A stretch of 37,181 nucleotides of DNA from Candidatus Taenariivivens baikalensis (GCA_009691445.1 SICL01000021.1:1-37181), one strand, 5' to 3'; numbered from the stretch's first letter, positions 25,425 to 35,157 are shown. Numbers and translations are program-made. The notes: a model not told the origin generated them from the sequence alone.

Positions 25425-26606
25425 ATGAAAAAACTGGCCTCCCTCTTAAACTCAAAGCTGGCTTTAAAAAAATCAGTGAGCGCTTTGATTACTTCTGTCT
25501 TTCTCATGGCCCAATGCCTGACCTTAGGCCCTCAGGCTCTCCTGGCGGAATCCGTTCCGGCTCAATATAAAGGGACCTCTTATCTACAAACCAAGAATTT
25601 TACGGCTACGGAAACAAGTACGGCGACCGGCACTCAAGCAGGAACTCAAACCACCACAGAATCATCCGTGAAAACTTCGACAGAAACCAGCACCGGCACG
25701 GCGTCTTCCACGGCTGTGGACAACTCAACCACCCATTGGATGCTTGCAAATTCAAAACCGGTGAGTTCTGCTCCTTCGATGCAAGGATCTGATTCTCATG
25801 CCGCACTTTCGCAAGCCACCCCCCCAGCCAAAGTACTGCCATCAGCATTGACAAATCAACCCAGCGCCGACGTTTCGGAAGTAGGCGTCAAGCTTTCGAT
25901 CCGGACGATTTCTCAGACCGAAGCGGAGATTACGGTCGAAGGGTCGGAGTTCAACCAAGCCTATAATGTTTATGCTCAGGCAGCAATGGGCGGATCCAAG
26001 GATCTCATTCCCATTGTTGAGGGGCTCAAGGCGACCCATGGGAAGGCCGTTTACAAAATTTCATTTACGAAGGACCAGTTGTTTTATTCGGCCGAGGGTA
26101 TCGAGGGTTGGGATGGGATTACCACTTACCATGGACAGGATGGTTCGACAATAATCCATTATCCTTTGGGACCTGTTTCCCACCGAGATGCAAACGGAGC
26201 ATTAGTGGGAATTGATATTTCAGGCATTAAGCTTCCGGATATTTCGTTTGGATACGGAATCAACAGATTGGTGAGCAACCAAAGCGGTGTCCTAGTCATC
26301 ATGGGACAAAGAGACATTGGTATTGACGTTAAGAATCAAATGATTAATGCGGACGGCACTTTTTACCCGCCAGCATTCAATACCATGATCAAAAACTCTA
26401 ATATGGACCCTGCGTTGAAACTGGAAAATTACAAAAACGACTTTTACTACACGCTCCGGCGATTCCGTGACATCCTTTTGGAAATGCAGCATTCGACTCA
26501 GACTCCGGAATCGAGAGCCAAGTTTCAGAATTTGATCGAGGTCACGGAGCTTTTAATGAACATTTTGAAACCTGGTGAGCAATTCAATATGCCATCGCTG
26601 TTCTGA
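25425..26606 (+). CDS. Secreted protein with Ser/Thr-rich linker, unknown function
   Basis: ATG 25425 (393 residues) gives a signal peptide: a basic start MKKLASLLNSKLALKK, then a hydrophobic core (VSALITSVFLMAQCLTLG) and an ALLAES cleavage site. An in-frame ATG at 25338 would add 29 residues before it and is less likely. A linker of about 80 residues, very rich in Thr and Ser, is followed by a beta-rich domain (LSIRTISQTEAEITVEG) and a C-terminal domain with helical segments (YYTLRRFRDILLEMQH). No family is recognised. Export to periplasm or surface is likely, and the linker may be glycosylated (inference). It stands alone, divergent from the aminopeptidase gene and convergent with recJ. Confidence 0.7.
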   Translation: MKKLASLLNSKLALKKSVSALITSVFLMAQCLTLGPQALLAESVPAQYKGTSYLQTKNFTATETSTATGTQAGTQTTTESSVKTSTETSTGTASSTAVDNSTTHWMLANSKPVSSAPSMQGSDSHAALSQATPPAKVLPSALTNQPSADVSEVGVKLSIRTISQTEAEITVEGSEFNQAYNVYAQAAMGGSKDLIPIVEGLKATHGKAVYKISFTKDQLFYSAEGIEGWDGITTYHGQDGSTIIHYPLGPVSHRDANGALVGIDISGIKLPDISFGYGINRLVSNQSGVLVIMGQRDIGIDVKNQMINADGTFYPPAFNTMIKNSNMDPALKLENYKNDFYYTLRRFRDILLEMQHSTQTPESRAKFQNLIEVTELLMNILKPGEQFNMPSLF

Positions 26607-26680
26607 AGATATCCTCCAAAACCATTCGAGAATGATAGAGCGGAAAAGGCTCACATTTCATCCCGGACAGACCAATCGAT

Positions 26681-28372
26681 TTACTCGCTCGGGCAGAGGC
26701 TCTTGGCTTCGAGGATGAGGGTTTCGATTCCGGCCCAGGTTTTGGATTTGACGGAATAAATTAGATCAATTTTGGAGGACTGAGTCAGTGCTCTTTCATC
26801 CACACCGTTCATTCTGTCGCTCCAATGCACTTCATAAACGGCGCCGTTTTGCTCAACCCAGAATTTGAGTGTGGTCTGATAAAGCCATTCGCGTTTGGGT
26901 TTCACAGAAAGTCCGCGGGTACGGAACACCGGACGCGGATTACCTGCTCCGTGCGGTTCAAGAAGCTCAAGCTCCTGGATAAAGCGCCCGCTTAAATCAT
27001 CCAGCGTGAGTTCCAGGTCCACGGGAATCTCCCGTTCAAAGGATTTGGGATCTTTGGTCAGGGCGAATTCATTGATGCTTTTGCGGAAGGCATCAAGCTT
27101 CGTTTCTTGAATGCTGAGCCCCGCGGCTTGGGCGTGGCCGCCGAATTCCATCAGATCTCCGGCGCAGGCACTCAGCGCTTCGTGGATATTAAAATTTTTG
27201 GTCGAACGGCAGGAGCCCTTTCCTTTTTCTCCGTCAAACGCAATCACAATCGCAGGCCGGTGATATTTATCCACAAGCCGTGCGGCCACAATCCCAATCA
27301 CGCCCTGATGCCAGCCCTGTTTGCCAACAACGATCACGCGATCACGGTTAAAATGAAAGGTTCGTTCCACCACGGCGATTGCTTCCTTGACCATCTGACG
27401 CTCTTCAAGCTGACGTGATTTATTTTCCTCTTCAAGAATCTGCGCTAGACTACTTGCTTCTTTCAGACTCGAAGTGAGAAAAAGTCTAAGCGCAATTTCG
27501 GGTGAGCTCATCCGCCCGGCCGCATTAATGCGAGGACCAAGCATAAATCCAATGTGTCCCGTATTGAGTTCGCCGCGAATGCGCGATACTTCATAAAGCG
27601 CCTGCATCCCGGGATTGTTTTTCTGCTGAATTTTTTTGAGGCCTTCCTTTACAATGATTCGGTTTTCATCCACGAGCGGCGCCACGTCACAGACTGTGGA
27701 GAGCGCCGCCAGATCCAAAAGCTCGTAAGCACGACTCCCAATCAACGCTTGAGCAAGTTTGAACGCAAGACCTGCGGCGGAAAGCCCGTCAAAGCCGTAC
27801 GAACAATCCTCCTGATGAGGATTTAAAATTGCGTAGGCCGGAGGAATTCCGCCGGAAGGAATCTGATGATGATCGATCACGATTGTCTCCACACCAAGCG
27901 AGTTAGCGAGAGTAATTTGTTCGCGGGCTGTAATCCCGCAATCCACCGTGATCAAAAGTTTGGTTCCTTGAGCAGCGGCTTCCTGAATCGCTCGGGAGCT
28001 GACGCCGTATCCGTCACGAACGCGGTTGGGAAGAAACGCGGTGTAAGCAATACCGAAGATTTCAAGGGTCTTAGCCACAACGGCGGCCCCGGTGATTCCG
28101 TCCACGTCGTAGTCACCGTGAATCAGAATTTTTTCTTTTTGATCTCGCGCACGTTCTAGCCGTTCGATCACGCGGTCCATTCCCTTCATCGCTTTGGGAT
28201 CGCGAAGGCGGTGAAGTCCCGCATCCAGGAATGCTTCAACCGTTTCCGGATCTGAAAACCCTTTTTTAGCAAGCAGCTCCAGGAAATTCGGACTGAACGA
28301 GGAGGGGGAAAATAAAGAGGCCTGTTCTTTTTCAGAACAGGCCTCTTCAGGAAACAGAAAAGTTTCGGACAT
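26681..28372 (-). CDS. recJ: Single-stranded-DNA-specific exonuclease RecJ
   Basis: RecJ degrades single-stranded DNA 5' to 3' in recombination and repair. The DHH motifs are present: GDYDVDG (86-92), TVDCGI, VIDHHQ and TVCDVAPL, followed by DHHA1 with GGHAQAAG and a C-terminal OB-like domain. ATG 28372 lies 4 bp after the secDF stop (563 residues). The frame extends into secDF, but that extension does not look like RecJ. A perfect 12-bp hairpin with a U-rich tail lies within the first 20 codons and looks like a terminator for the upstream operon. The queA-tgt-yajC-secDF-recJ order is common in bacteria. Confidence 0.94.
   Translation of the reverse strand: MSETFLFPEEACSEKEQASLFSPSSFSPNFLELLAKKGFSDPETVEAFLDAGLHRLRDPKAMKGMDRVIERLERARDQKEKILIHGDYDVDGITGAAVVAKTLEIFGIAYTAFLPNRVRDGYGVSSRAIQEAAAQGTKLLITVDCGITAREQITLANSLGVETIVIDHHQIPSGGIPPAYAILNPHQEDCSYGFDGLSAAGLAFKLAQALIGSRAYELLDLAALSTVCDVAPLVDENRIIVKEGLKKIQQKNNPGMQALYEVSRIRGELNTGHIGFMLGPRINAAGRMSSPEIALRLFLTSSLKEASSLAQILEEENKSRQLEERQMVKEAIAVVERTFHFNRDRVIVVGKQGWHQGVIGIVAARLVDKYHRPAIVIAFDGEKGKGSCRSTKNFNIHEALSACAGDLMEFGGHAQAAGLSIQETKLDAFRKSINEFALTKDPKSFEREIPVDLELTLDDLSGRFIQELELLEPHGAGNPRPVFRTRGLSVKPKREWLYQTTLKFWVEQNGAVYEVHWSDRMNGVDERALTQSSKIDLIYSVKSKTWAGIETLILEAKSLCPSE
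28317..28345 (-). terminator. 12-bp hairpin inside the 5' end of recJ
   Basis: GAGGCCTGTTCT (28317-28328) and AGAACAGGCCTC (28334-28345) pair perfectly around 5 nt. On the minus strand the stem is followed by TTTATTTTCCCC. It begins about 27 nt after the recJ ATG, so it could partly terminate secDF transcripts or limit recJ expression. Confidence 0.55.
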
Positions 28373-28376
28373 AGAT

Positions 28377-30551
28377 TTACTTTTGGGCTTTTGAATCCAC
28401 GGCCAGCGCTGATGCAACAAACACCGAGGAATAAATTCCGACTGCAAATCCTACGCACAAAATAAAGGCGAAATCATTAATACCCGGACCGCCCAGAACA
28501 AACAAGGCGACCGCGCCGAAAAGCACGTTCGCACTCGTGAGAAGCGTTCTTCCCAGTGTCTGGTTAAGACTGAGCTCCACCACTTCGCCGAACGGTTTTT
28601 TACGCATATTTTTCAGATTTTCACGGATCCGGTCAAACACCACGATCGTGTCATTCACCGAATAACCCATGATCGTCAAAATTGCGGCGACACTCGCGAG
28701 GTTGATTTCCCTCCCGCTCATGGCATACACGCCGAAAGTGAAAATGGTGTCGTGCAAAAGGGCCACGACTGCGGCACATGAAAAATGCCAAGGGAACCGG
28801 AATCCCAGGTAAAAAAGAATCCCAATAGAGGACCAAAAGACGGCCCAAAGAGCCTTACTCTTAAGATCTCCGCTGACCGTGGGACCTACCTGATCCACCT
28901 TCAGAATTTGATACTGTTTTTCTCCAACGACCGCAACAGCTGCTTTTTCGATTTTCGCGGTTCCGTTTTCTTTAGTTTTCACAATGAATTGATTATCCGA
29001 AGGATTACCGTAAGGCTGAATGGTGGGCTCTTTAACCCCCTCCTTTTCGAGGGCCGCACGGAACTTGGAGAGCTCAATCGTCTTGGTAAAGCCCATCTGA
29101 AGCAAGGTCCCGCCGCTGAACTCAACGCCGAAATTATTTCCCCCGCGCGCAATAATCGCACCGGTTCCAAAAACCAGCATCAGCCCTGAGAAAATATAGG
29201 CGAGAAAACGCCATCTTAAAAACGGCACATTCGTCACGCCGATTAATTTCAGCATATTAAGATTAATGTCCGGATTTCTTTTAGAGATAAAATCAAACGC
29301 GACCCGGGTGACCGTCAGAGAAGAAAACATACTGGCAATCTGACCCAAGCCCAGCGTCACGGCAAACCCTTTAATGGGGCCTGTCCCCAGAAAGAAGAGA
29401 ATAACGGCCGTAATGAACACCGTCATATTGGAATCAAAAATAGCCGCAAAAGCCCGGTGATATCCTGCTGAGATAGCCGCGCGTCGTGTTTTCCCCGCTT
29501 CCAGTTCCTCGCGCATTCTTTCGGAGATCAAGATATTGGCATCCACGGCCATTCCGACCGACAAAATAAATCCCGCGATTCCGGGAAGAGTCAGTGAAGA
29601 GTGCAGCATCGCAAGCGACCCCGTCACCATAATCACATAAACAAGAAGTCCGATGTCGGCAATCACTCCTGCCAACAAATAATAGCAAGGCATGAAGATA
29701 AAAACGAGAACGCATCCCAAAAGGGCTGACCTTAGTCCTTTTTCGATGGAATCACGCCCCAGGGTAGGCCCCACAGTTCTTTCTTCAATGACTGTCACCG
29801 GAGCTGGCAAAGCGCCGGCACGCAGAACAAGGGCAAGATCACCCGCCTCCTGAACGGTAAAACTTCCGGAGATCTGAGCCCGACCGTTTGGAATCCTGTC
29901 GCGGATCACCGGAGCAGAATGGATGGTTCCATCCAGCACAATAGCAAGCTGCTTACCGGTATTTTTGAATGTGATCTCATCAAACTTCTTAGCACCCTGA
30001 TCATCGAATTGAAGCTGAACGATCGATTGACCGTACGAATCAAAACCCACCGACGCATCGGTCAGATGATCGCCGCTCAAAAGGGCTTCCTTAGAAACTA
30101 AATGTTTTGAGAGCCCCAAAGCGCCCTTGATTTCCTTGTACTCATAACCCTCGGGAATCGTCCCGCTGTCCGCCTTTTTGGCCAGTTCCGGATCATCCGA
30201 AACGAGACGAAATTCAAGATGAGCCGTCTTCGCCACAATTTCGCGCGCCCGGTTACGGTCGGTAATACCAGGAAGCTGAACCACGACCTTGTCGGTTCCC
30301 TGCCGGGTAATTTGAGGCTCAACAACGCCAAACGCATCAATACGGTTGCGAATAACTTCCACGGCCCGGTCGGCTGCATCCGCTCGCGCTTCTTTGGGAA
30401 TCTTATCCAGTTCCACTTGAAGCAAAAGCTGGATGCCGCCCTGAAGATCCAACCCTAAGTGGATTTTTTCTTTGAGCGGGTAGGCGCACCAGATCGACCC
30501 CGCCACCACCAAAATAATTGAGAGTACTTTCCATTTAAAAAATTTATCCAT
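28377..30551 (-). CDS. secDF: Fused protein-export membrane protein SecDF
   Basis: SecD and SecF use the proton gradient to help preproteins through SecYEG. Here they are one 724-residue chain. The SecD half starts with one helix and LGLDLQGGIQLLL, has a large periplasmic P1 domain, then helices with DANILISERMREE. The SecF half starts near residue 425 and has GVEFSGGTLLQ, VNDTIVVFDRIRENL and the final helices. AGAGGAG lies just before the ATG. Fused SecDF occurs in several phyla, including many PVC and Gram-positive bacteria. yajC lies 117 bp upstream and recJ 4 bp downstream. Confidence 0.96.
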   Translation of the reverse strand: MDKFFKWKVLSIILVVAGSIWCAYPLKEKIHLGLDLQGGIQLLLQVELDKIPKEARADAADRAVEVIRNRIDAFGVVEPQITRQGTDKVVVQLPGITDRNRAREIVAKTAHLEFRLVSDDPELAKKADSGTIPEGYEYKEIKGALGLSKHLVSKEALLSGDHLTDASVGFDSYGQSIVQLQFDDQGAKKFDEITFKNTGKQLAIVLDGTIHSAPVIRDRIPNGRAQISGSFTVQEAGDLALVLRAGALPAPVTVIEERTVGPTLGRDSIEKGLRSALLGCVLVFIFMPCYYLLAGVIADIGLLVYVIMVTGSLAMLHSSLTLPGIAGFILSVGMAVDANILISERMREELEAGKTRRAAISAGYHRAFAAIFDSNMTVFITAVILFFLGTGPIKGFAVTLGLGQIASMFSSLTVTRVAFDFISKRNPDINLNMLKLIGVTNVPFLRWRFLAYIFSGLMLVFGTGAIIARGGNNFGVEFSGGTLLQMGFTKTIELSKFRAALEKEGVKEPTIQPYGNPSDNQFIVKTKENGTAKIEKAAVAVVGEKQYQILKVDQVGPTVSGDLKSKALWAVFWSSIGILFYLGFRFPWHFSCAAVVALLHDTIFTFGVYAMSGREINLASVAAILTIMGYSVNDTIVVFDRIRENLKNMRKKPFGEVVELSLNQTLGRTLLTSANVLFGAVALFVLGGPGINDFAFILCVGFAVGIYSSVFVASALAVDSKAQK

Positions 30552-30585
30552 AAACTCCTCTTAGAATCTATCCTGATAACAAGCC

Positions 30586-30650
30586 GTCACTGCGAGGGGC
30601 GAAGCGACCGCGGCAATCTAGAGCTCGGAGATTGCTTCGCGCGCAATGAC
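30586..30650. repeat. TCATTGCGAG-family palindrome between yajC and secDF
   Basis: The element starts GTCACTGCGAGG, has internal GCAATCTAGAGCTCGGAGATTGC (a palindromic core) and ends GCGCAATGAC. It belongs to the family seen at 1673 and 13071. It sits inside the yajC-secDF transcription unit and could form an mRNA hairpin. Confidence 0.7.
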
Positions 30651-30668
30651 GAATGTCCGGACAGAATT

Positions 30669-30989
30669 TTATTCTTGACGCAACCCTGAAACCGCTGACT
30701 TTAGAATTTCGATTTTAGTATTTTCGTTTTCTCCCACTTTAAGCACCACATAATCATTCTGAAGGCTGGTAATCACGCCAATGACACCGCCAATTGTGAC
30801 AACGCGGTCGCCTTTTTTTAATTCACTGACCATTTTCTGGGCTTCTTGCTGTTTTTTCTGGCTGGGTCGGATCATCAGAAAATAAAAAATCCCAAAGATA
30901 AGGACAAAGGGGACCATACTGACCAAGGGGCTGACGGCGGCTTGGGTTCCCGGCATAGAGTCAGCGGCATAAGCAATGGATTCAAACAT
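30669..30989 (-). CDS. yajC: Preprotein translocase subunit YajC
   Basis: The 106-residue protein has one membrane helix (SMVPFVLIFGIFYFLMIRPSQKK, the hallmark IRP-K end at about residues 24-46) and a small soluble domain with LKKGDRVVTIGGVIGVI and VVLKVGENENTKIEI. It associates with SecDF. AGGAG lies 6 nt before ATG. The gene order next to secDF supports the call. Confidence 0.95.
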   Translation of the reverse strand: MFESIAYAADSMPGTQAAVSPLVSMVPFVLIFGIFYFLMIRPSQKKQQEAQKMVSELKKGDRVVTIGGVIGVITSLQNDYVVLKVGENENTKIEILKSAVSGLRQE

Positions 30990-31092
30990 AAAAGCTCCTG
31001 TGTTGATTAGGGCAGGTTACATAGAACGATTTGTACTTTTCAAATTTGGTTGAAGATATTCAACGGATTCAATACAAGTACTAAGGCTTCAA

Positions 31093-31105
31093 TGAGACCT
31101 GTCCC
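31093..31105 (-). repeat. Short dispersed motif GGGACAGGTCTCA
   Basis: The 13-mer is identical to 9487-9499 on the opposite strand. A related GGGACAGACCCC lies at 13465-13476. All are intergenic. Such GGGACAG-type motifs resemble REP sequences mobilised by REP-associated Y1 transposases, but no such transposase is in the window. Confidence 0.4.
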
Positions 31106-31144
31106 TTATTCTGAGACCTGAGAACTGCCCCTTGCGATGATTGA

Positions 31145-32266
31145 TTATCGGCAGTTCGGATCAAATATGCTTAAGAATTCTTTTTTAAAGGCCAAAAACT
31201 TACCCTCCCGGATTTTTTGGCGGAGGGTCTTCACCAAATGGATAAAGTAATGCACATTATGCAGTGAAACGAGCTCCGGTCCCAGCATTTCTTCCGCATT
31301 AAACAGATGGCGCAGATAACTGCGGGTAAAATGGGTGCAGGTGTAACAATCACACCCTTCCATTAATGGTGCCAGATCTTCCCGGTATTTTCCGTTCCGA
31401 ACCACCACCAGCCCCCGATCCGTGAAGGCTGTGCCCACGCGTCCGTAACGGGTCGGAGTCACGCAGTCAAACATATCGGCGCCGTATTCAACCGCCCACA
31501 CAAAATCAAGCGGAGTTCCGACTCCCATCAAGTAACGGGGATGGTCTTCAGGCATCGCGGGAATAATGTCTTCATAGACACGAAGAGCAGCTTCCTTGTC
31601 TTCCCCCACGAACAACCCTCCAAGCGCATAGCCGTCAAACCCGATTTCTACGGTTCGCTCCAGAGATTCCTTTCGTAGATCCAGATGCGTTCCTCCCTGC
31701 ACAATCCCAAAAAGAGACTGCTGTTCTTTCCAATGATAATCTTTCGCGCGCTTGGCCCAACGCAGGGTCAGATTCATCGACTGCTTCATCTGATTATGGT
31801 CGTAGGTGGAGGGCGGACATTCATCAAATACCATAGCAATGTCGCTTCCAAGCGCGGCCTGGATATCCAGAACATTTTCAGGCGTTAGAAAAATTTCTTT
31901 ACCATCCAAATGCGACTGGAACCGGGCGCCTTCTTCCGTGATCTTTCGCAGACGGGTAAGAGAAAAAACCTGGAAGCCCCCGCTATCGGTCAGGATGGGC
32001 CCATGCCAATCCATAAAACGGTGAAGCCCTTTATGAAGTTGAATGATATCAAGGCCCGGACGAAGAAATAAATGGTAGGCATTGGCTAAAACGACTTCAG
32101 CTCCACTGGTTTTAAGATCACGTGGAAGCACGGTTTTGACCGTCGCCTGAGTCGCAACCGGCATAAAGAGCGGTGTTTCAAAACTTCCGTGGGCGGTGTG
32201 AGCGATCCCCGTGCGAGCTTGAGAATGCGGATCCCGTGAAGTTATCTCAAATTTTAAACTATTCAT
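31145..32266 (-). CDS. tgt: Queuine/preQ1 tRNA-guanine transglycosylase
   Basis: Tgt swaps guanine-34 of GUN-anticodon tRNAs for preQ1. The protein has 373 residues. TDSGGFQVFSL carries substrate-binding Asp94, DCVTPTR carries nucleophile Asp267, and the zinc site is Cys305-x-Cys307-x2-Cys310 with His336. It is followed downstream by yajC and preceded by queA, which acts on the preQ1-modified tRNA next. No clear Shine-Dalgarno is visible before ATG 32266. The 117-bp gap to queA is pyrimidine-rich on the plus strand and holds no gene. Confidence 0.96.
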   Translation of the reverse strand: MNSLKFEITSRDPHSQARTGIAHTAHGSFETPLFMPVATQATVKTVLPRDLKTSGAEVVLANAYHLFLRPGLDIIQLHKGLHRFMDWHGPILTDSGGFQVFSLTRLRKITEEGARFQSHLDGKEIFLTPENVLDIQAALGSDIAMVFDECPPSTYDHNQMKQSMNLTLRWAKRAKDYHWKEQQSLFGIVQGGTHLDLRKESLERTVEIGFDGYALGGLFVGEDKEAALRVYEDIIPAMPEDHPRYLMGVGTPLDFVWAVEYGADMFDCVTPTRYGRVGTAFTDRGLVVVRNGKYREDLAPLMEGCDCYTCTHFTRSYLRHLFNAEEMLGPELVSLHNVHYFIHLVKTLRQKIREGKFLAFKKEFLSIFDPNCR

Positions 32267-32383
32267 GATATACGGAAGACTAGGGAAGAATGCGGAAGAA
32301 AAAAGAATAAAAGAGCACTAAATATTTCCCCCCTTATTCTTCCCCGTTTTTCAATTTCCTTCCCTGTCCTGTCCTTCCCTTTT

Positions 32384-33427
32384 TTAAAGAATCAACATCG
32401 CGTCACCATAACTATAGAAATGATAGTGCTCGTCGATGGCCTTTTGATACAAATCAAGTAAACGACGTCCACCCAAAAAAGCATCCGCGAGACACAGCAA
32501 AGTGCTTTTGGGGAGATGAAAATTCGTGATCATTCCCTGAGCTGCCTTAAACTTGTACGGATCATAAATAAAAAGCCGCGTGGATGCACGACCCGGCGTG
32601 ACCCGTCCCCGGAGATCGGCCGCAGATTCTAACACACGAAGCGCGGTTGTGCCGCAGGCAATAATTCTCCGCCCTTCCTGACAAGCCCGGTTGATTTGGC
32701 CCGCAGTCTGTTCAGTAACTTCATACATTTCCTCGTGCATCTGATGCTGGCTGAGATCTTCCACTCCAATCGACTGAAACGTCCCGTAGCCGACATGAAG
32801 CGTCACCTCCGCAATTTCGACTCCCTTCTTTCGTAGATCCGCCAGCAGTTTCTCATTAAAGTGAAGTCCTGCCGTAGGCGCAGCCACAGATCCTTCTTCC
32901 TTGGCATAGACCGTTTGATACAGCTCGCGATCCAGAGAATCATCTTGTCGTGCAATATAAGGAGGAAGTGGGATGTGTCCGTACTGATTCAAAATATCCT
33001 TCATCGGCTTGCCGTGAAACCGCAGGAGCCGCTCGCCCGACTTGGGCACCGAGTCATCCAGCGCTTCTACGGTGACTTTATCTTTAGGGTCTCCCAGATT
33101 TAAGAAATCACCTTTTTTGACTTTTCGGTTTGGCCGCACAAGCGCCGTCCAAACTTGCGGCTCTCTTTCGCGTAAAAGAAAAAGCTCGACCTTGCCTCCG
33201 GTTTTTCGGGAGGTAAAAATGCGGGCTGGAATCACACGGCTATTATTGAGGACAAGAAGATCTCCGGGGTTTAAAAAATCCAGGATCTCGGAAAAGCGGC
33301 GTTGCTGATGCTTTCCGGTCTCACGGTCCACAACCATCAGCCGGGCGCTGACACGGTCTTTGGGAGGGTAAAGAGCGATCAATTCCGGGGGGAGTGTGTA
33401 GTCAAAATCAGAAAGTAAGGATGCCAT
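32384..33427 (-). CDS. queA: S-adenosylmethionine:tRNA ribosyltransferase-isomerase
   Basis: QueA moves the ribosyl part of SAM to preQ1-tRNA to form epoxyqueuosine. Family signatures are FDYTLPPELIALYPP at the start, LVLNNSRVIPARI, SVAAPTAGLHF, VTLHVGYGTFQ and GMITNFHLPKSTLL. Full length at 347 residues. Two adjacent ATGs (33430 and 33427) exist. It lies 6-9 bp after the MuiA-family gene and so is probably co-transcribed with it. Confidence 0.96.
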   Translation of the reverse strand: MASLLSDFDYTLPPELIALYPPKDRVSARLMVVDRETGKHQQRRFSEILDFLNPGDLLVLNNSRVIPARIFTSRKTGGKVELFLLREREPQVWTALVRPNRKVKKGDFLNLGDPKDKVTVEALDDSVPKSGERLLRFHGKPMKDILNQYGHIPLPPYIARQDDSLDRELYQTVYAKEEGSVAAPTAGLHFNEKLLADLRKKGVEIAEVTLHVGYGTFQSIGVEDLSQHQMHEEMYEVTEQTAGQINRACQEGRRIIACGTTALRVLESAADLRGRVTPGRASTRLFIYDPYKFKAAQGMITNFHLPKSTLLCLADAFLGGRRLLDLYQKAIDEHYHFYSYGDAMLIL

Positions 33428-33436
33428 CATTCAAAA

Positions 33437-35143
33437 TTAAAGGCCTGTCACAACATAATCCTCCGGGTATCGGACACGATAGGATAGTTTGACCGTGGTT
33501 TTCTGGGCAGGCGTCACTTTTATTTTCCATTTTTGAACACCCGGTTTTTCAGGGTCTCCCTCCGCCGGAGCAGGCTCATAAGTAATTTGTTCCACCTTGA
33601 TTTCATCATGTTGGGATACCGGAACCTGATCGAACAGGATCACCTCGACGTCCTTGCCGGAATAATTTTTAATCGTGTTAAGATAGGAAAAATCAATGCT
33701 CTTCATCTTGCCGCGAAGCCCGGGCAGCAAACTTACATCTACTTTTCGTTTGAGCTCCTTTTGCTCCACGTGAATCTGCTCATCCACGCCCAAGAAAAGA
33801 CTGATCTCTTCGCCTACCCCCACAAAATTCAAGGCGGATTTTCCCACATACTTTCCGTCCAGAAAAATTTGGACCGAGCCTGCCAAAAGAGAATTGTCAG
33901 ATTGATTCTGGACTTTGGCGCTCAGGTACGCATAAGAAGAAAGTCTGGGCGTAATCTCCCGCACAAAATCACTCTTAAACGTTTGCGATGTAATCGCAGA
34001 TTTCCTGGGCTGTCCGTCTGAATGAATCGTTTCTTTTTTAGGCAGGACAAAATGAACCACAGGGCCTTTTCCCTGCACCGCTGCCGTGGCTTGAGCCGCC
34101 TCAAAGGAAGGTGCTGACGCCGGCGCAAAGCGATTATCTAAGTTATCAACATCCGCCTTTTCGCTAAGGATTTTAAATTCGCTTTTCGCTGCCATTTCAC
34201 GCTGTAAAAGACCATAGCCTTGCGCGCGACGAGATTCTGACTCTGATTTTTTTAAAACCCAGGGCTGGATCTCAGGCATGCGGCCATAGAGTGATGGATT
34301 GGCCGTTGAAAGATGAACGGTTACATCCTGCCATTCCTCGCCTGTGTTCTGACGGATAAGGGCATAAGAAACAAGATCAACCTGGTTTTTCTCAAGATCC
34401 GCGCGCGCGTCATACACCGTTTCCCAGTTCGCACCCGGCAAACGATAGATCACATCGAGCAAAAATTTTCCCGCTGTTTCCGCCTCAAGATTCACTTCAA
34501 TGGACACCTTTTGTTTGCCCCCGCCCGTCTGAAGTTTTTCAAGTTCACGGCTCAGTGCGTCTATTTTACGGTTGAGCTCCCGAATTTCGGTATCCGCCTG
34601 AATCGTTTTCGCGCTGAGGGTGACGAGTTCTTGACCGACAAAGCTGTATATTTTCTGAACATCCTCCACCAAGGGCTGACGCGTTATCAAATCCTTGCCC
34701 GCTTGCTGAGGAGATGACACTTCAATGGCATTGATAAATTTGCGGCGATCTGCCAAAGAGCTCTTCAGTTCTTCTTGAGCACGTACCTGGTCCTTCAAGG
34801 CTTCAATTTTCCTTTCCAGATCACGGATTTTTTCTGAAGCCGATTCAACCAGTTCCTGGGTGATAAGACGCGCATCATAGAGTTTGACCTTGGCCGAACC
34901 CTCACCTGTAACACGAATGGAGTCTTCCTCCACGCTACCGGGTAAATTCGCAAGCACAATCTCATAAGTGCCTGGCTCAAGCGAGACTTCCGCCTGACGT
35001 GTCACCTCGGCCTGACCTGCGAACACAACTACTTCTTTAATGGTCGACACGGTCTCAAGGGTTTGAGAAAAAGCGGCCGGTTGAAATAAAAAGAATGTCA
35101 TGGATACCAGCAACAAAAAATGGTTCTTGTGAATGATCTTCAT
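33437..35143 (-). CDS. MuiA-family (DUF4139/DUF4140) periplasmic protein
   Basis: The N-terminal signal peptide (NHFLLLVSMTFFLFQPAAFS) is followed by a DUF4140 beta domain (IKEVVVFAGQAEVTRQAEVSL), a coiled-coil segment (~100-200; KIRDLERKIEALKDQ), and a DUF4139 domain (YRLPGANWETVYDARADL) up to the C-terminus (ISYRVRYPE-like, here LSYRVRYPEDY). Mucoidy-inhibitor MuiA relatives have this layout; their molecular function is not established. An unusually strong AGGAGG lies 5 nt before ATG 35143 and only 2 nt before ATG 35146, which favours 35143. It is followed closely by queA. Confidence 0.85.
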   Translation of the reverse strand: MKIIHKNHFLLLVSMTFFLFQPAAFSQTLETVSTIKEVVVFAGQAEVTRQAEVSLEPGTYEIVLANLPGSVEEDSIRVTGEGSAKVKLYDARLITQELVESASEKIRDLERKIEALKDQVRAQEELKSSLADRRKFINAIEVSSPQQAGKDLITRQPLVEDVQKIYSFVGQELVTLSAKTIQADTEIRELNRKIDALSRELEKLQTGGGKQKVSIEVNLEAETAGKFLLDVIYRLPGANWETVYDARADLEKNQVDLVSYALIRQNTGEEWQDVTVHLSTANPSLYGRMPEIQPWVLKKSESESRRAQGYGLLQREMAAKSEFKILSEKADVDNLDNRFAPASAPSFEAAQATAAVQGKGPVVHFVLPKKETIHSDGQPRKSAITSQTFKSDFVREITPRLSSYAYLSAKVQNQSDNSLLAGSVQIFLDGKYVGKSALNFVGVGEEISLFLGVDEQIHVEQKELKRKVDVSLLPGLRGKMKSIDFSYLNTIKNYSGKDVEVILFDQVPVSQHDEIKVEQITYEPAPAEGDPEKPGVQKWKIKVTPAQKTTVKLSYRVRYPEDYVVTGL

Positions 35144-35157
35144 CATCTCCTCCTAAT

